DNA of 64,000 nucleotides from positions 52,865 to 116,864 of the forward strand of contig NZ_LIGE01000024.1 in the NCBI RefSeq assembly GCF_001297015.1. Reading direction: 5' to 3'. The DNA comes from Pseudomonas sp. RIT-PI-r (lineage in GTDB: Bacteria > Pseudomonadota > Gammaproteobacteria > Pseudomonadales > Pseudomonadaceae). This document shows positions 1-8,126 of this stretch, one piece after another. The notes beneath the pieces are model-generated. The model was given only the letters and a program-made list of their open reading frames with translations, was not told the origin of the DNA and did no database searches. A program made the translations under genes and the position numbers. Numbering within the stretch: position 1 is the first letter of the stretch; the number at the start of each line of letters is the position of its first letter.

Positions 1-2307
1 GCCTTCCGGTGGCATGGCTTCGCCGCCCACGATCACCTGGCGCAGCGGGCCGTAGTCACGGACACCGGCAGCGGCAAAATCCCTCGCCAGCATGTTCCAG
101 TACGTGGTGGTCAGGTCGCTGACCGTGAATTGCTTGTCGAGCAACTGCCGGTACCAGGTTTCGCTGTCCCAGATGTCCGGCCCGCGCAGTACCACCGACG
201 CGCCGCAGATCAGCGCCGGGTAGAGCTGTTCGACGAAGGCATCGAAGTTGAACGTGGCAAATTGCAGCGAACGATCGGCGGGTGTCAGGCCGAGGAATTG
301 CAGGGCGACTTGCGCGTGTCGGGTCAAAGCCGCCTGGGTAATCCCCACACCTTTTGGTCGGCCGGTGGAACCTGAGGTGAACATCACATACGCCAGGTTA
401 TGGCCATGGGTACGGCAGGGCGGATTGTCACAGTGCGCGCTGTCGGCGAGGTCGAGTTCATCGACGCACAGTACGCTCACCGCGTCGACCGAAGGCAGGC
501 GCTGGAGCAAAGAGCGCTGGCTGAGCAGCACGCTCAAGCCGCTGTCTTCGATCATCCAGGTCAGGCGTTCCTGCGGGTATTCGGGGTCGAGAGGCACGTA
601 CACGCCGCCGGCCTTGAGCACCGCCAGCAGGCTGACGATCATCCGCGCCGAACGCTCGACCGCGATGCCCACCCGCACTTCCGGGCCCACGCCGTAGCCG
701 AGCAGGGTCTGCGCCAGGCCATTGGCTGCCGAGTTGAGTTGGGCATAGCTCAGGCGCACGTCATCGCAAATCAGCGCGAGGGCATGCGGCGTGGCCAGTG
801 CCTGGCGTTCAAAGAGCTGATGCACGCCTGCGCTCGGCAATGGCGCAACGGCTGGGTTCCATTGTTCGCGTTGCTGACGGCACTCGGTGTCGCTCAGCAG
901 CGGCAGTTCGCTCAGGGCAATATCGGGATTTGCGGTGATGGCGCGCAACAGATTCTGCCAATGCCCGGCCAACCGCTCGATGGTGGCGGGGCGGTACAGG
1001 TCGCGGCTGAATTCGATGTTGGCATCGATGCGGTTCAGGGAATAACTGACGTCCAGCGACAGGTCGAATTTCGCCTGGCCGCTGCCGGCATCGACAAAGT
1101 CCAGGGTCAATTCGCCCAGATTCAGCGGCACCGAGGCGCCGCCGTCCGTGCGCCAGTTGAACAGCACCTGGAACAACGGATTGATCTGCTGACTGCTTTG
1201 CAGTTGCAGGTCGTCGAAGCTCAACTCCAGCGGATAGTCGGCATGGTCGAGCGCGGCCAGCGATTCGCGGCGCAGACGTAGCAGAAAGTCCTTGCAAGCC
1301 AACTGCGGGTCAATCCGCACGCGATAGACCTGGGTGCTGACAAAGAATCCGACCAGATCCTGAATTTCACTGCGGTTGCGTGTGGCATTGGGCACGCCGA
1401 CGGTGAAATCGTCCTGGCCACTGTAGCGGCTAAGGAGCAATTGCCAGGCACCCAACGCGACCACAAAGGGAGTCAAACCGTGCTGCTGGCAGAAGCGATT
1501 GAGTGCTTGCGCCAAGGTGGCGGGCAGGCTGAAGTCGTGTTTGCCGGCCGCATGGCTGTGCTGGTCGTTGCGCGCAAAGTCCACCGGCAGATCCAGCGGC
1601 GGCAACGTCCGGCCCAGATAATTCTGCCAGTATTCGGCGCTGGTCTTGCAGGCCGGGCTGTGCAGATAGTCGCCACGCTGCCAGTCGGCATAGTCGGCGT
1701 ACTGGATGGCCGGGCGCGGCAGTGGCGCGCTCATGCCCATTGCCGCTTGCGCGTAGGCGCGGGTCAGGTCCTGCATCAGAATCGCGTTGGACCAGGCGTC
1801 CGAGGCGATATGGTGCATGTTGAGCAGCAGCAAGTGTTCCGTGTCGGCCACCTGCAGCAATGTGGCGCGCATCAGCGGCGCCTGCTTCAGGTCGAAGGGC
1901 TTGGCGGCCTCTTCGGCAGTGCGCAGGTCAATCTGCTGTTCGCGCGCTTCAGCGCTCAGCCCACGCAGATCATCGAAGCCCAACTGCAGCGTTGCGTGTG
2001 CATCGACCACCTGCATGGCTACCCCGTCGATCTCGACGATCGCACTGCGCAGGACATCGTGGCGTTCGATGACTTTATTCAGCGCCATTTCCAGATGCTG
2101 TGCTTGCAAGGCACCGCTGAGGCGCACGGCGCGTGGCAAGTTGTAGGCGGCACTGTCAGGTGTCAGCTGTTGTACGAACCACAGTCGCTGTTGCGCGAAG
2201 GAGAGGGGGGCCGGGGCCGGGTGGGGACGGGCAATGATGCCTTGGGATTGCTCGCCGGCATCTGCCATCAGCAGCGCCAGTACCTCATCATCGAGTAAGT
2301 CGTTCAT
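1..2307 (-). CDS. Pyoverdine side-chain non-ribosomal peptide synthetase, 5' part only (cut by window edge)
   Basis: The first 769 codons are present and the gene runs off the left edge. After a short leader comes a condensation domain (about residues 25-450) with the motif HHIASDAWS, then the start of an adenylation domain with LSYAQLN and the core motif FTSGSTGRPKG. The enzyme would load an amino acid and join it to the chain from an upstream synthetase; starting with a C domain means it is not the initiating enzyme. Specificity positions I can align to GrsA read D235, A236, E239, D278, I299, G301; two acidic pocket residues suggest a basic amino acid such as Lys or Orn, as an inference. 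It lies 127 bases downstream of pvdE on the same strand with no PvdS box of its own, so it probably shares the pvdE transcript. Which of the pvdI/J/D-type genes it is cannot be told from this part. Confidence 0.93.
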   Translation of the reverse strand, partial: MNDLLDDEVLALLMADAGEQSQGIIARPHPAPAPLSFAQQRLWFVQQLTPDSAAYNLPRAVRLSGALQAQHLEMALNKVIERHDVLRSAIVEIDGVAMQVVDAHATLQLGFDDLRGLSAEAREQQIDLRTAEEAAKPFDLKQAPLMRATLLQVADTEHLLLLNMHHIASDAWSNAILMQDLTRAYAQAAMGMSAPLPRPAIQYADYADWQRGDYLHSPACKTSAEYWQNYLGRTLPPLDLPVDFARNDQHSHAAGKHDFSLPATLAQALNRFCQQHGLTPFVVALGAWQLLLSRYSGQDDFTVGVPNATRNRSEIQDLVGFFVSTQVYRVRIDPQLACKDFLLRLRRESLAALDHADYPLELSFDDLQLQSSQQINPLFQVLFNWRTDGGASVPLNLGELTLDFVDAGSGQAKFDLSLDVSYSLNRIDANIEFSRDLYRPATIERLAGHWQNLLRAITANPDIALSELPLLSDTECRQQREQWNPAVAPLPSAGVHQLFERQALATPHALALICDDVRLSYAQLNSAANGLAQTLLGYGVGPEVRVGIAVERSARMIVSLLAVLKAGGVYVPLDPEYPQERLTWMIEDSGLSVLLSQRSLLQRLPSVDAVSVLCVDELDLADSAHCDNPPCRTHGHNLAYVMFTSGSTGRPKGVGITQAALTRHAQVALQFLGLTPADRSLQFATFNFDAFVEQLYPALICGASVVLRGPDIWDSETWYRQLLDKQFTVSDLTTTYWNMLARDFAAAGVRDYGPLRQVIVGGEAMPPEG

Positions 2308-2390
2308 CGGGCTCTCGTGGTTGGCAGCACCGTGAGCGCTGACGGCGTTGCCGACAGTCGGGTCCACGGCGATAGACATTCGGATTGAAG

Positions 2391-2416
2391 GCCGGCAGGA
2401 CGGGCGTCCGGCCGGC
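2391..2416 (-). other. GC-rich hairpin between pvdE and the NRPS gene
   Basis: GCCGGC-A-GGAC pairs with GTCC-G-GCCGGC around a GGGC loop, with a single A/G mismatch. Read leftwards it is followed only by TTCAATCC, so it is a poor terminator. It could reduce read-through from pvdE into the synthetase gene or stabilise the pvdE message; the role is inferred. Confidence 0.4.
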
Positions 2417-2433
2417 TGCAAAGGTGCAATCGA

Positions 2434-4095
2434 TCAAGCAGTCTCGAGGGGCTTTTTGTGGGTGACCACTCGGCCTCCCTCCATCCTCACCAGTTGATCG
2501 GCGACGTCGAAGTAGCGGTCGTCGTGGGAGATCACGATGATGGTCTTGCCCATCTGTTTCAGCTCCGGCAGCAGCTCGGTGTAGAAGATGCGCCGGAAGG
2601 CCGGGTCCTGATCGGCAGCCCATTCGTCGAACACCAGCACCGGACGCTCTTCCAGCCAGGCGTTGATCAGCGCCAGGCGTTTGCGCTGGCCGGTGGACAG
2701 ATCGGTGGTACTGAAAACACCGTCATTGATGCTCACCTTGTGCGCAATCTCCAGGCGTTCCAGATAGCGGCTGGTGTCGGCCGGCACTTGTTTGTCGCCC
2801 TGTACCAGTTCATCGAACAGGTAGTAGTCGGCGAAGATCGTGGTGAACAGTTGGCGATAGTCATCGCGCGCCTGGGCATCGACCACCTGGCCATTGAGCA
2901 GGACTTCCCCGCGTTGCGGCGCATACAGGCCCAGCAACAATTTGATCAGGGTGGTTTTGCCGCCGCCGTTCTCGCCGACGATGAACACGATGTCACCCTG
3001 CGCGATGTTCAGATTGACCGGACCCAGCTCAAACGCTGCGCTGCCCTGAACCGGCGGGAAGGCGTAGTGCACGTTGTGCATTTGCAACTGTTGCACTGCG
3101 GTCTTGCTCGCGGGCGTCGACTCGCGCAGGAGCAAGTGCGGTTCCGGCGAGGAAAACTGCTCGGCCAGTTCGGCAATGCGTTTGAAGGCAATGTTCGCGC
3201 GACTGACCACCGGCAACGTGGTGACCAGATATTCCAGTGGGCCTTTCATGTACAGCAGCACCAGCACGAAACCGCTGAGCACGGCTTTGTCGGTACCGAG
3301 CCAGAACGATTGCAGCGCGAGGGCCAGACCGATCACCACGAAAAACAGCATCGAGCCAAAGGTTTTCGCCACCACGAACGTGTTGATCGAACGGATGTGT
3401 GTGTTACAGATGTAATCCGCCGTGCCCTCGATGCGCTGGCTGAACATGCGTTGGCGGCGCGGGCGATGAATACGCAATTCCTTGGCACCCGCGGCGATCG
3501 CGCTGTAGTGCTTTTGCAGTTCGTCCTCGGCTTCTCGCGCCGCTTCGAAACCTTTGATGCCTTTGGCCCGGGCAATGTATTGCACGACGGTGCCGATCAC
3601 GATCGCGATCAACAGCAGGGCAAACATCGGCAGGGACAGGTAGGCTAGGTAACTCAGGCAACCGAGGGTGACGGTGAAAGCGATCGCCAGCGGCGCAAAG
3701 GAAAACGCGAAATCACTCACGGTGTCGACGTCATGGGTCAGCACCGGAATCAGGCGATGACTGCGAAACCGTTCGATCTGCTCGATAGGTGCCAGCAGGA
3801 CTTTTTCGCCGAGTGATTTGCGCAGGCCGGCGATGATGTGCTGGCCAACATGGTTGGTGCCGATGTCCGACAGAATCGAAGTCAACAAGGCAAACGCGCA
3901 GAGGCCGGCAAACGTCAGCAGCACTGTCGCTGACGGAACGCCGCTGCCGTTCAGGGCTTTGTTGATGGTCGCCAGCAGTGCGGTGACGCTGACGCCACCA
4001 AGCATGCCGAGCAGGATCGACAGCGCCACGACGACCCGGTAAGGCTTGAGCAGGCCGAGGACTTCACTGATGGCTCCGCGCGATTTTGTGGTCAT
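2434..4095 (-). CDS. pvdE: PvdE, pyoverdine precursor ABC exporter (inner membrane, fused TM and ATPase)
   Basis: 553 residues. The N-terminal half has about six membrane segments. The C-terminal ATPase has Walker A GENGGGKTT, the signature LSTGQRKR and Walker B VLVFDEW. PvdE is known to carry the acylated ferribactin precursor from cytoplasm to periplasm, where PvdP, PvdN, PvdO and PvdM mature it. The start MTTKSRGAISEV is chosen because the family begins close to GAISEVLGLLKPYR; an in-frame ATG at 4128 would add 11 residues, and neither start has a strong ribosome site. A PvdS box lies 61 bases upstream. pvdF and fpvA, which lie next to pvdE in P. aeruginosa, are absent here. Confidence 0.95.
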   Translation of the reverse strand: MTTKSRGAISEVLGLLKPYRVVVALSILLGMLGGVSVTALLATINKALNGSGVPSATVLLTFAGLCAFALLTSILSDIGTNHVGQHIIAGLRKSLGEKVLLAPIEQIERFRSHRLIPVLTHDVDTVSDFAFSFAPLAIAFTVTLGCLSYLAYLSLPMFALLLIAIVIGTVVQYIARAKGIKGFEAAREAEDELQKHYSAIAAGAKELRIHRPRRQRMFSQRIEGTADYICNTHIRSINTFVVAKTFGSMLFFVVIGLALALQSFWLGTDKAVLSGFVLVLLYMKGPLEYLVTTLPVVSRANIAFKRIAELAEQFSSPEPHLLLRESTPASKTAVQQLQMHNVHYAFPPVQGSAAFELGPVNLNIAQGDIVFIVGENGGGKTTLIKLLLGLYAPQRGEVLLNGQVVDAQARDDYRQLFTTIFADYYLFDELVQGDKQVPADTSRYLERLEIAHKVSINDGVFSTTDLSTGQRKRLALINAWLEERPVLVFDEWAADQDPAFRRIFYTELLPELKQMGKTIIVISHDDRYFDVADQLVRMEGGRVVTHKKPLETA

Positions 4096-4155
4096 GGAGG
4101 TTTCCGCTTCTAGTGCCGCTAACGGCATCGTTTCAAGGATTGGGCTGGTTAAAAG

Positions 4156-4179
4156 ACGAAACCCGTGGGCGGCGATTTA
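4156..4179 (-). promoter_or_regulatory. PvdS-dependent promoter (IS box) of pvdE
   Basis: On the minus strand TAAAT is followed by exactly 16 bases and CGT, the established iron-starvation box read by the sigma factor PvdS. It points at pvdE. Its spacer contains one arm of the hairpin that ends the pvdMNO unit, so promoter and terminator share bases. Confidence 0.8.
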
Positions 4180-4194
4180 GCCGACCACGGGTTT
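4159..4194 (-). terminator. Probable intrinsic terminator of pvdM-pvdN-pvdO
   Basis: A perfect 10-bp stem (AAACCCGTGG pairing with CCACGGGTTT) lies 64 bases beyond the pvdO stop. Read leftwards it is followed by CGTCTTTTAA, a short T-rich tract. It overlaps the pvdE promoter. Confidence 0.6.
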
Positions 4195-4257
4195 ATCGAG
4201 GCTGAAGCGACGAGCGAGCGGCCCGCGCCGCCATGGCGGCTGTCGTTACCGCTGTCC

Positions 4258-5172
4258 TTAGAGATCGCGCGCGACGCGAAAACCGATCCAGTCGCCGCGC
4301 GTATCGCTGTAGGTGGCGTTGCGATTACCCGAGCGCGAGAACACCGGTGCTTCACCCCAGTCGTTGCCGCGGATGCGGCGGATCTTGCAGTCACCGGTCA
4401 GCCAGGCACTGCCGTCACTCGGCGCGCCGACATAGTTTTCGTTGTAGCAGTCGGCGGTCCATTCATAGATGTTGCCGTGCATGTCGTAGACGCCGAAGGC
4501 GTTCGCCGGAAACTTGCCCGCCGGCGCGGTGAAGTTGTAGCCGTCGGCGGCGCCATAGGTATTGGCGTGTTTGGCGATGCTGTATTCCTTGCCTTCATCG
4601 AAGGGGAACGGGAAAGGTCCGGCGCTGCCGGCACGGGCGGCGTATTCACGCAGCGATTCGCTGACCAGTCGATACGATTTACCGGTTTTCTTCGACAGCC
4701 AGGCTACATAGGCCTCGGCCTCGGGAAAGTCCATGCACACCGCCGGATGCTTGTCGGTGTACTGCTTTTTCGGATCGCTGCCCGCGTAGTCGGGAATACC
4801 GGCCTTGCACGCGCGGCCCGGGCGTTTGTCGCCGTCGGGCATCTGATAGCCGGTGTCGGCGAGGTAGGCGTCCCATTGCCCTTTGAGCACCTGGAAACGA
4901 CTGATGGCCAAGGGTTGGGCAAAGGTCACCGGGTGCATCGGACCTTCGTCCGGCTCGCGGCCGACTTCGTCCTCCGGGGTGCCCATGGTGAAGGTGCCGG
5001 TGGGCAGCACGACCATTTCCGGGCAGTCCTTGCAGTCCTTGAAGACTTTGCCCGGTTTGAGCGGTTCGGCCGCTTGCGCCAGCCCCGGCAAGGCACAACC
5101 GAGCAACGCGGCGAGGCCCAGTGCGGGTAAGGCCTTCAAGGAAAAATTACGCGGTTCACTACTGTTCATCAT
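4258..5172 (-). CDS. pvdO: PvdO, periplasmic pyoverdine-maturation enzyme of the formylglycine-generating-enzyme fold
   Basis: 304 residues with a Sec signal peptide ending near GLAQAAEP. The FGE/sulfatase-modifying fold is shown by EMVVLPTGTFTMGTP near the N-terminus, NAFGVYDMHGNIYEWTAD in the middle and WIGFRVARD at the end. PvdO is known to act late in the periplasm, in the oxidation of dihydropyoverdine that completes the chromophore. It is the third gene of the leftward pvdM-pvdN-pvdO unit, 43 bases after pvdN, and is followed by a terminator hairpin. Two adjacent ATGs (5172 and 5169) make the exact start uncertain by one codon. Confidence 0.95.
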   Translation of the reverse strand: MMNSSEPRNFSLKALPALGLAALLGCALPGLAQAAEPLKPGKVFKDCKDCPEMVVLPTGTFTMGTPEDEVGREPDEGPMHPVTFAQPLAISRFQVLKGQWDAYLADTGYQMPDGDKRPGRACKAGIPDYAGSDPKKQYTDKHPAVCMDFPEAEAYVAWLSKKTGKSYRLVSESLREYAARAGSAGPFPFPFDEGKEYSIAKHANTYGAADGYNFTAPAGKFPANAFGVYDMHGNIYEWTADCYNENYVGAPSDGSAWLTGDCKIRRIRGNDWGEAPVFSRSGNRNATYSDTRGDWIGFRVARDL

Positions 5173-5215
5173 GACTCTCGATAACAGGTTGAAAGGAAAC
5201 GTGGGAGCGGGGCGC

Positions 5216-6508
5216 CTACAGCTGTTTGGCCAATAGCGCCATCAAGCGATCGATTTGCGCTTCGTCGTTGAGCAGGCCCGGTGCAGTACGAATCACCGGG
5301 CCCACGTCGCGGTTCACGGCGTCGGCGACCACCCGGTTTTGCATCAGGTACGCGGCGACTTTGTCGCAGTCCTGGCCCTTGACCCGAAAGAAGGTAAAAC
5401 CGGCCGACAGTTGCGTGCTCAGCGGCGTGACGAGTTCGATTTGCGGGTGTTCCAGCAGGCGTTTCTTCAGGTAGCTGTTGAGCGCGTGGATGCGCGCTTC
5501 GACCTCGGCCTTGCCCAATTGCAGATGCAGCTTGAAGGCTTCGTCCAGCGCCCAGCGATACTCGAAAGAGTGGTAGCCACCGGGCGTCATGGTGGTGGAA
5601 AACGCGGTGGCCTCGGAGAAGGTCGGGGTGATCGGCGTCACGTATTTGACCTCCTCGAAACGGCTGCAGACGATGCCGGTGCCGCGCGGGCCAAACATCC
5701 ACTTGTGGGTGCCGGCAATGAAGAAATCGCAGTTCATCTGCGCGAAGCTCAGGTTGTCGACGCCGAAGCCGTGCACGCCGTCGACCACATAAATGATCCG
5801 GTCGGCATCGCTGCGGCCACGGTTGTGTTTGTCGACGATGGCGCCGATGTCACCGATCGGCAGCTTCACACCGCTGCCCGAATGCACCCAGCACATGCCC
5901 AGCACACGGGTTTCCGGGCGGATGGCCGTGTCGATGGCGGCGAGGATTTCGGCTTTGGTCGCGGTCTGCGGATCCTTGAACAGACGGATCTTGCGCACCT
6001 GCGTGCCTTCACGTTCCTTGCGCAAGGCGAGGATGGTGTGGGTGGCGTAGTGTTCGTGGGCGGTGGTGAGGATTTCCTGATCGGGGCGCACATGCACACC
6101 GCCGTAAATCATCGTCAGACCTTCAGTGGTGCTGCCGGTCAGGGCGATCTGTTTAGCGTTTACCTGCAGGTATTGGCCGGCCCAGACGCGGACGTTTTCC
6201 TCGCGCTGCTCGATCACGCCGAGGTCCCAATCCATGGCCAGGCCGGGATTTTTGTCGAGGGCGGCGCGATGCCGTTCGATCGCTTCGCGCACCGGTTTCG
6301 GGTGCGAGGTGATCAGGAAGTTGGAAAAGTGCAGGTAGTCCGGATCCTGATTGAACAGTTGCTGCAACTGCGTCCACTTGCTGCGCGGCATTGGCGCAGC
6401 GGGCGCAGCCGGGGCGGCAGCGCTGGCGATGTTCGGCAGGCTGGCACCCAGTGGCAGCGCAGCGGCGAGCAGTCCGGCCTGTTTCAGAAAATCACGACGA
6501 TTGCTCAT
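5216..6508 (-). CDS. pvdN: PvdN, Tat-exported PLP-dependent enzyme modifying the pyoverdine glutamate side chain
   Basis: 430 residues. The N-terminus carries a twin-arginine signal (NRRDFLKQAGLL followed by a hydrophobic stretch and an Ala/Pro-rich linker), so it is exported folded. The body is an aminotransferase class V fold; AGTHKWMFGPRG supplies the lysine expected to bind pyridoxal phosphate. The family converts the N-terminal glutamate of ferribactin/pyoverdine to succinamide in the periplasm. Its ATG overlaps the pvdM stop by four bases (ATGA), so the two are translationally coupled. Confidence 0.95.
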   Translation of the reverse strand: MSNRRDFLKQAGLLAAALPLGASLPNIASAAAPAAPAAPMPRSKWTQLQQLFNQDPDYLHFSNFLITSHPKPVREAIERHRAALDKNPGLAMDWDLGVIEQREENVRVWAGQYLQVNAKQIALTGSTTEGLTMIYGGVHVRPDQEILTTAHEHYATHTILALRKEREGTQVRKIRLFKDPQTATKAEILAAIDTAIRPETRVLGMCWVHSGSGVKLPIGDIGAIVDKHNRGRSDADRIIYVVDGVHGFGVDNLSFAQMNCDFFIAGTHKWMFGPRGTGIVCSRFEEVKYVTPITPTFSEATAFSTTMTPGGYHSFEYRWALDEAFKLHLQLGKAEVEARIHALNSYLKKRLLEHPQIELVTPLSTQLSAGFTFFRVKGQDCDKVAAYLMQNRVVADAVNRDVGPVIRTAPGLLNDEAQIDRLMALLAKQL

Positions 6509-7875
6509 GGCTGCGTCGTTCCCTGCGCGTTGGCCAGCGCCGGTTTCTCGGCTTTTTCGACCTGATCCCAGACGCGCAGGAAGTTGCCGCCCCAGAGTTT
6601 GCCGATGTCGGCTTCGGAGTAACCGCGCGACAGCAGTTCAGCGGTGACATTGCGGATCTCGCCGACGTTCTCGAAACCTTTGACGCCGCCGCCCTCATTG
6701 AAGTCGGAGCTGATGCCGACATGGTCGATGCCGATCTTGCGCACGGCGTATTCGATGGCGTCGCCGAAATCCTTGAGGCTGGCCTTCGGTTCGTCTTCGA
6801 GGATCGCATACAGACGGCTGGCGTACAGGCCGAATTTCGTTTCGGACCAGGCCGCAATGATCGGGTCGCCCGGCATCAGCGCCATCGCCAGGTTTGGCAG
6901 GGGCGGCAGGTCGAATTCCTTGCGCAGTTCGTTGAGGCGATCCTGGGTCTTCTGGGTCAGCGGCCGCAGGTACTGGGAGAACGCGACGATTTGCACTACA
7001 CCGCCGCTGTTCTTGATCAACTGCATCTCTTTGTCGCTGAGGTTGCGTGGGATGTCGACCATCGCGCGCGGCGCCGAGTGCGAGGCAATCAGTGGCGTAC
7101 GGCTCAGCTGTGCGACTTGTTCGAGGGCTTTGGTCGACATTTGTGATACGTCGATGATTACGCCCAGATCATTGAGGCGCTTGACCGCCTGCTTGCCCAG
7201 ATCGGAGAGGCCATCGAGGGCGTCCGGAGAATCATTGAGAAATGGCAACGGGCGCGATGAGTCCGCCCAGTCGTTGTTGCCGATATAGCTGAAACCGAAC
7301 ATGCGCATGCCACGCGCCGTCCACAGGTCCAGCAGATTCAAGTCATGGCCCAGTGGATAGGCGTTAAGCATGCTGATGAAAATCGCGAACTTGCCTTCTC
7401 CGTGCAGGCGGCGCATATCGTCCGGGGTGTAGGCGATTGCGACCTGATTGGGGAAGTCGCGCACCATGCCGGAAATGATCTTGTAGCGGATCTCTTGCTG
7501 GTTGCGTGCTTCATCAATGAAGCCCGCGGTAGGTTTGTGCGGGGCATCGGGGCCGTTCCACATTTCCGGCCAGCCGAAAATGGTCAGCGCCGCGCCAGAT
7601 AAACGACCGCGACTGGCCTTGGCCAGGTCGAACTGGCCGGAGCCATCCTTGTCGGCCTCGTGACCGTCGGTGCCGAAGTTCTGCATCAGGCTGACATGGC
7701 TGTCGAAGGAGAGCATGCGTTCGTGCAGTTCATCTGCCTGTTTCACAACCTTGGCGTCATAGCCAAGGTCGTCCTTGAACCAGTGATGCCAGGCGGCAAA
7801 GCCTGCACCGGCACTGATCGCCAGGGCTAAGGGCAGGCCGATGAATAGAGCCTTTTTCGAACGTGGTTTTGTCAT
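6505..7875 (-). CDS. pvdM: PvdM, membrane-anchored dipeptidase-family (M19) pyoverdine-maturation protein
   Basis: 456 residues from MTKPRSKKA. A single N-terminal hydrophobic segment (ALFIGLPLALAISAGAGFAA) should anchor it with the enzyme domain in the periplasm. The renal-dipeptidase-like body shows LSFDSHVSLMQ, LIASHSAPRA and the late motif DHVGISSDFNEGG. The family is required for periplasmic pyoverdine maturation, with PvdP; its exact reaction is less settled than those of its neighbours. Alternative in-frame ATGs at 7881 and 7899 would add 2 or 8 residues. It is first of the pvdM-N-O unit and has its own PvdS box 61 bases upstream. Confidence 0.93.
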   Translation of the reverse strand: MTKPRSKKALFIGLPLALAISAGAGFAAWHHWFKDDLGYDAKVVKQADELHERMLSFDSHVSLMQNFGTDGHEADKDGSGQFDLAKASRGRLSGAALTIFGWPEMWNGPDAPHKPTAGFIDEARNQQEIRYKIISGMVRDFPNQVAIAYTPDDMRRLHGEGKFAIFISMLNAYPLGHDLNLLDLWTARGMRMFGFSYIGNNDWADSSRPLPFLNDSPDALDGLSDLGKQAVKRLNDLGVIIDVSQMSTKALEQVAQLSRTPLIASHSAPRAMVDIPRNLSDKEMQLIKNSGGVVQIVAFSQYLRPLTQKTQDRLNELRKEFDLPPLPNLAMALMPGDPIIAAWSETKFGLYASRLYAILEDEPKASLKDFGDAIEYAVRKIGIDHVGISSDFNEGGGVKGFENVGEIRNVTAELLSRGYSEADIGKLWGGNFLRVWDQVEKAEKPALANAQGTTQP

Positions 7876-7936
7876 TGCCATCTCAGTCGGGTTCGCCATC
7901 GAGGTGCAGGCGCAAAGCCTTTGCTATCTGGGAAGA

Positions 7937-7960
7937 ACGAGTGGATGGCCGTGGAATTTA
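7937..7960 (-). promoter_or_regulatory. PvdS-dependent promoter (IS box) of pvdM-pvdN-pvdO
   Basis: TAAAT, 16 bases, then CGT on the minus strand, 62 to 85 bases before the pvdM start. It matches the PvdS consensus in both half-elements and spacing. A palindromic repeat separates it from the divergent pvdP promoter. Confidence 0.82.
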
Positions 7961-7972
7961 GCTTGCCAGGTT

Positions 7973-8047
7973 AAAAGATCGCAGCCTTCGGCAGCTCCTG
8001 CAGGGATATACATTCGATGTAGGAACTGCCGAAGGCTGCGATCTTTT
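7973..8047. repeat. Inverted intergenic palindromic repeat, family B (AAGATCGCAGCCTTCGGCAG)
   Basis: Two inverted copies of the unit AAAAGATCGCAGCCTTCGGCAG face each other across a short loop. The same unit occurs near 32.6, 48.6, 58.2 and 59.3 kb. It lies between the two divergent PvdS promoters of pvdM and pvdP. Confidence 0.9.
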
Positions 8048-8057
8048 CAAACCCACA

Positions 8058-8081
8058 TAAATTTACCCGCGCAACAAACGT
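8058..8081 (+). promoter_or_regulatory. PvdS-dependent promoter (IS box) of pvdP
   Basis: TAAAT, 16 bases, CGT on the plus strand. Transcription would start a few bases after the CGT, which rules out the TTG at 8088 as a useful start codon and fits translation from 8127. Confidence 0.82.
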
Positions 8082-8126
8082 TCTAGCTTGGATAAAGCCT
8101 GCTTCATGGCTGACACAGGTAGGGCA

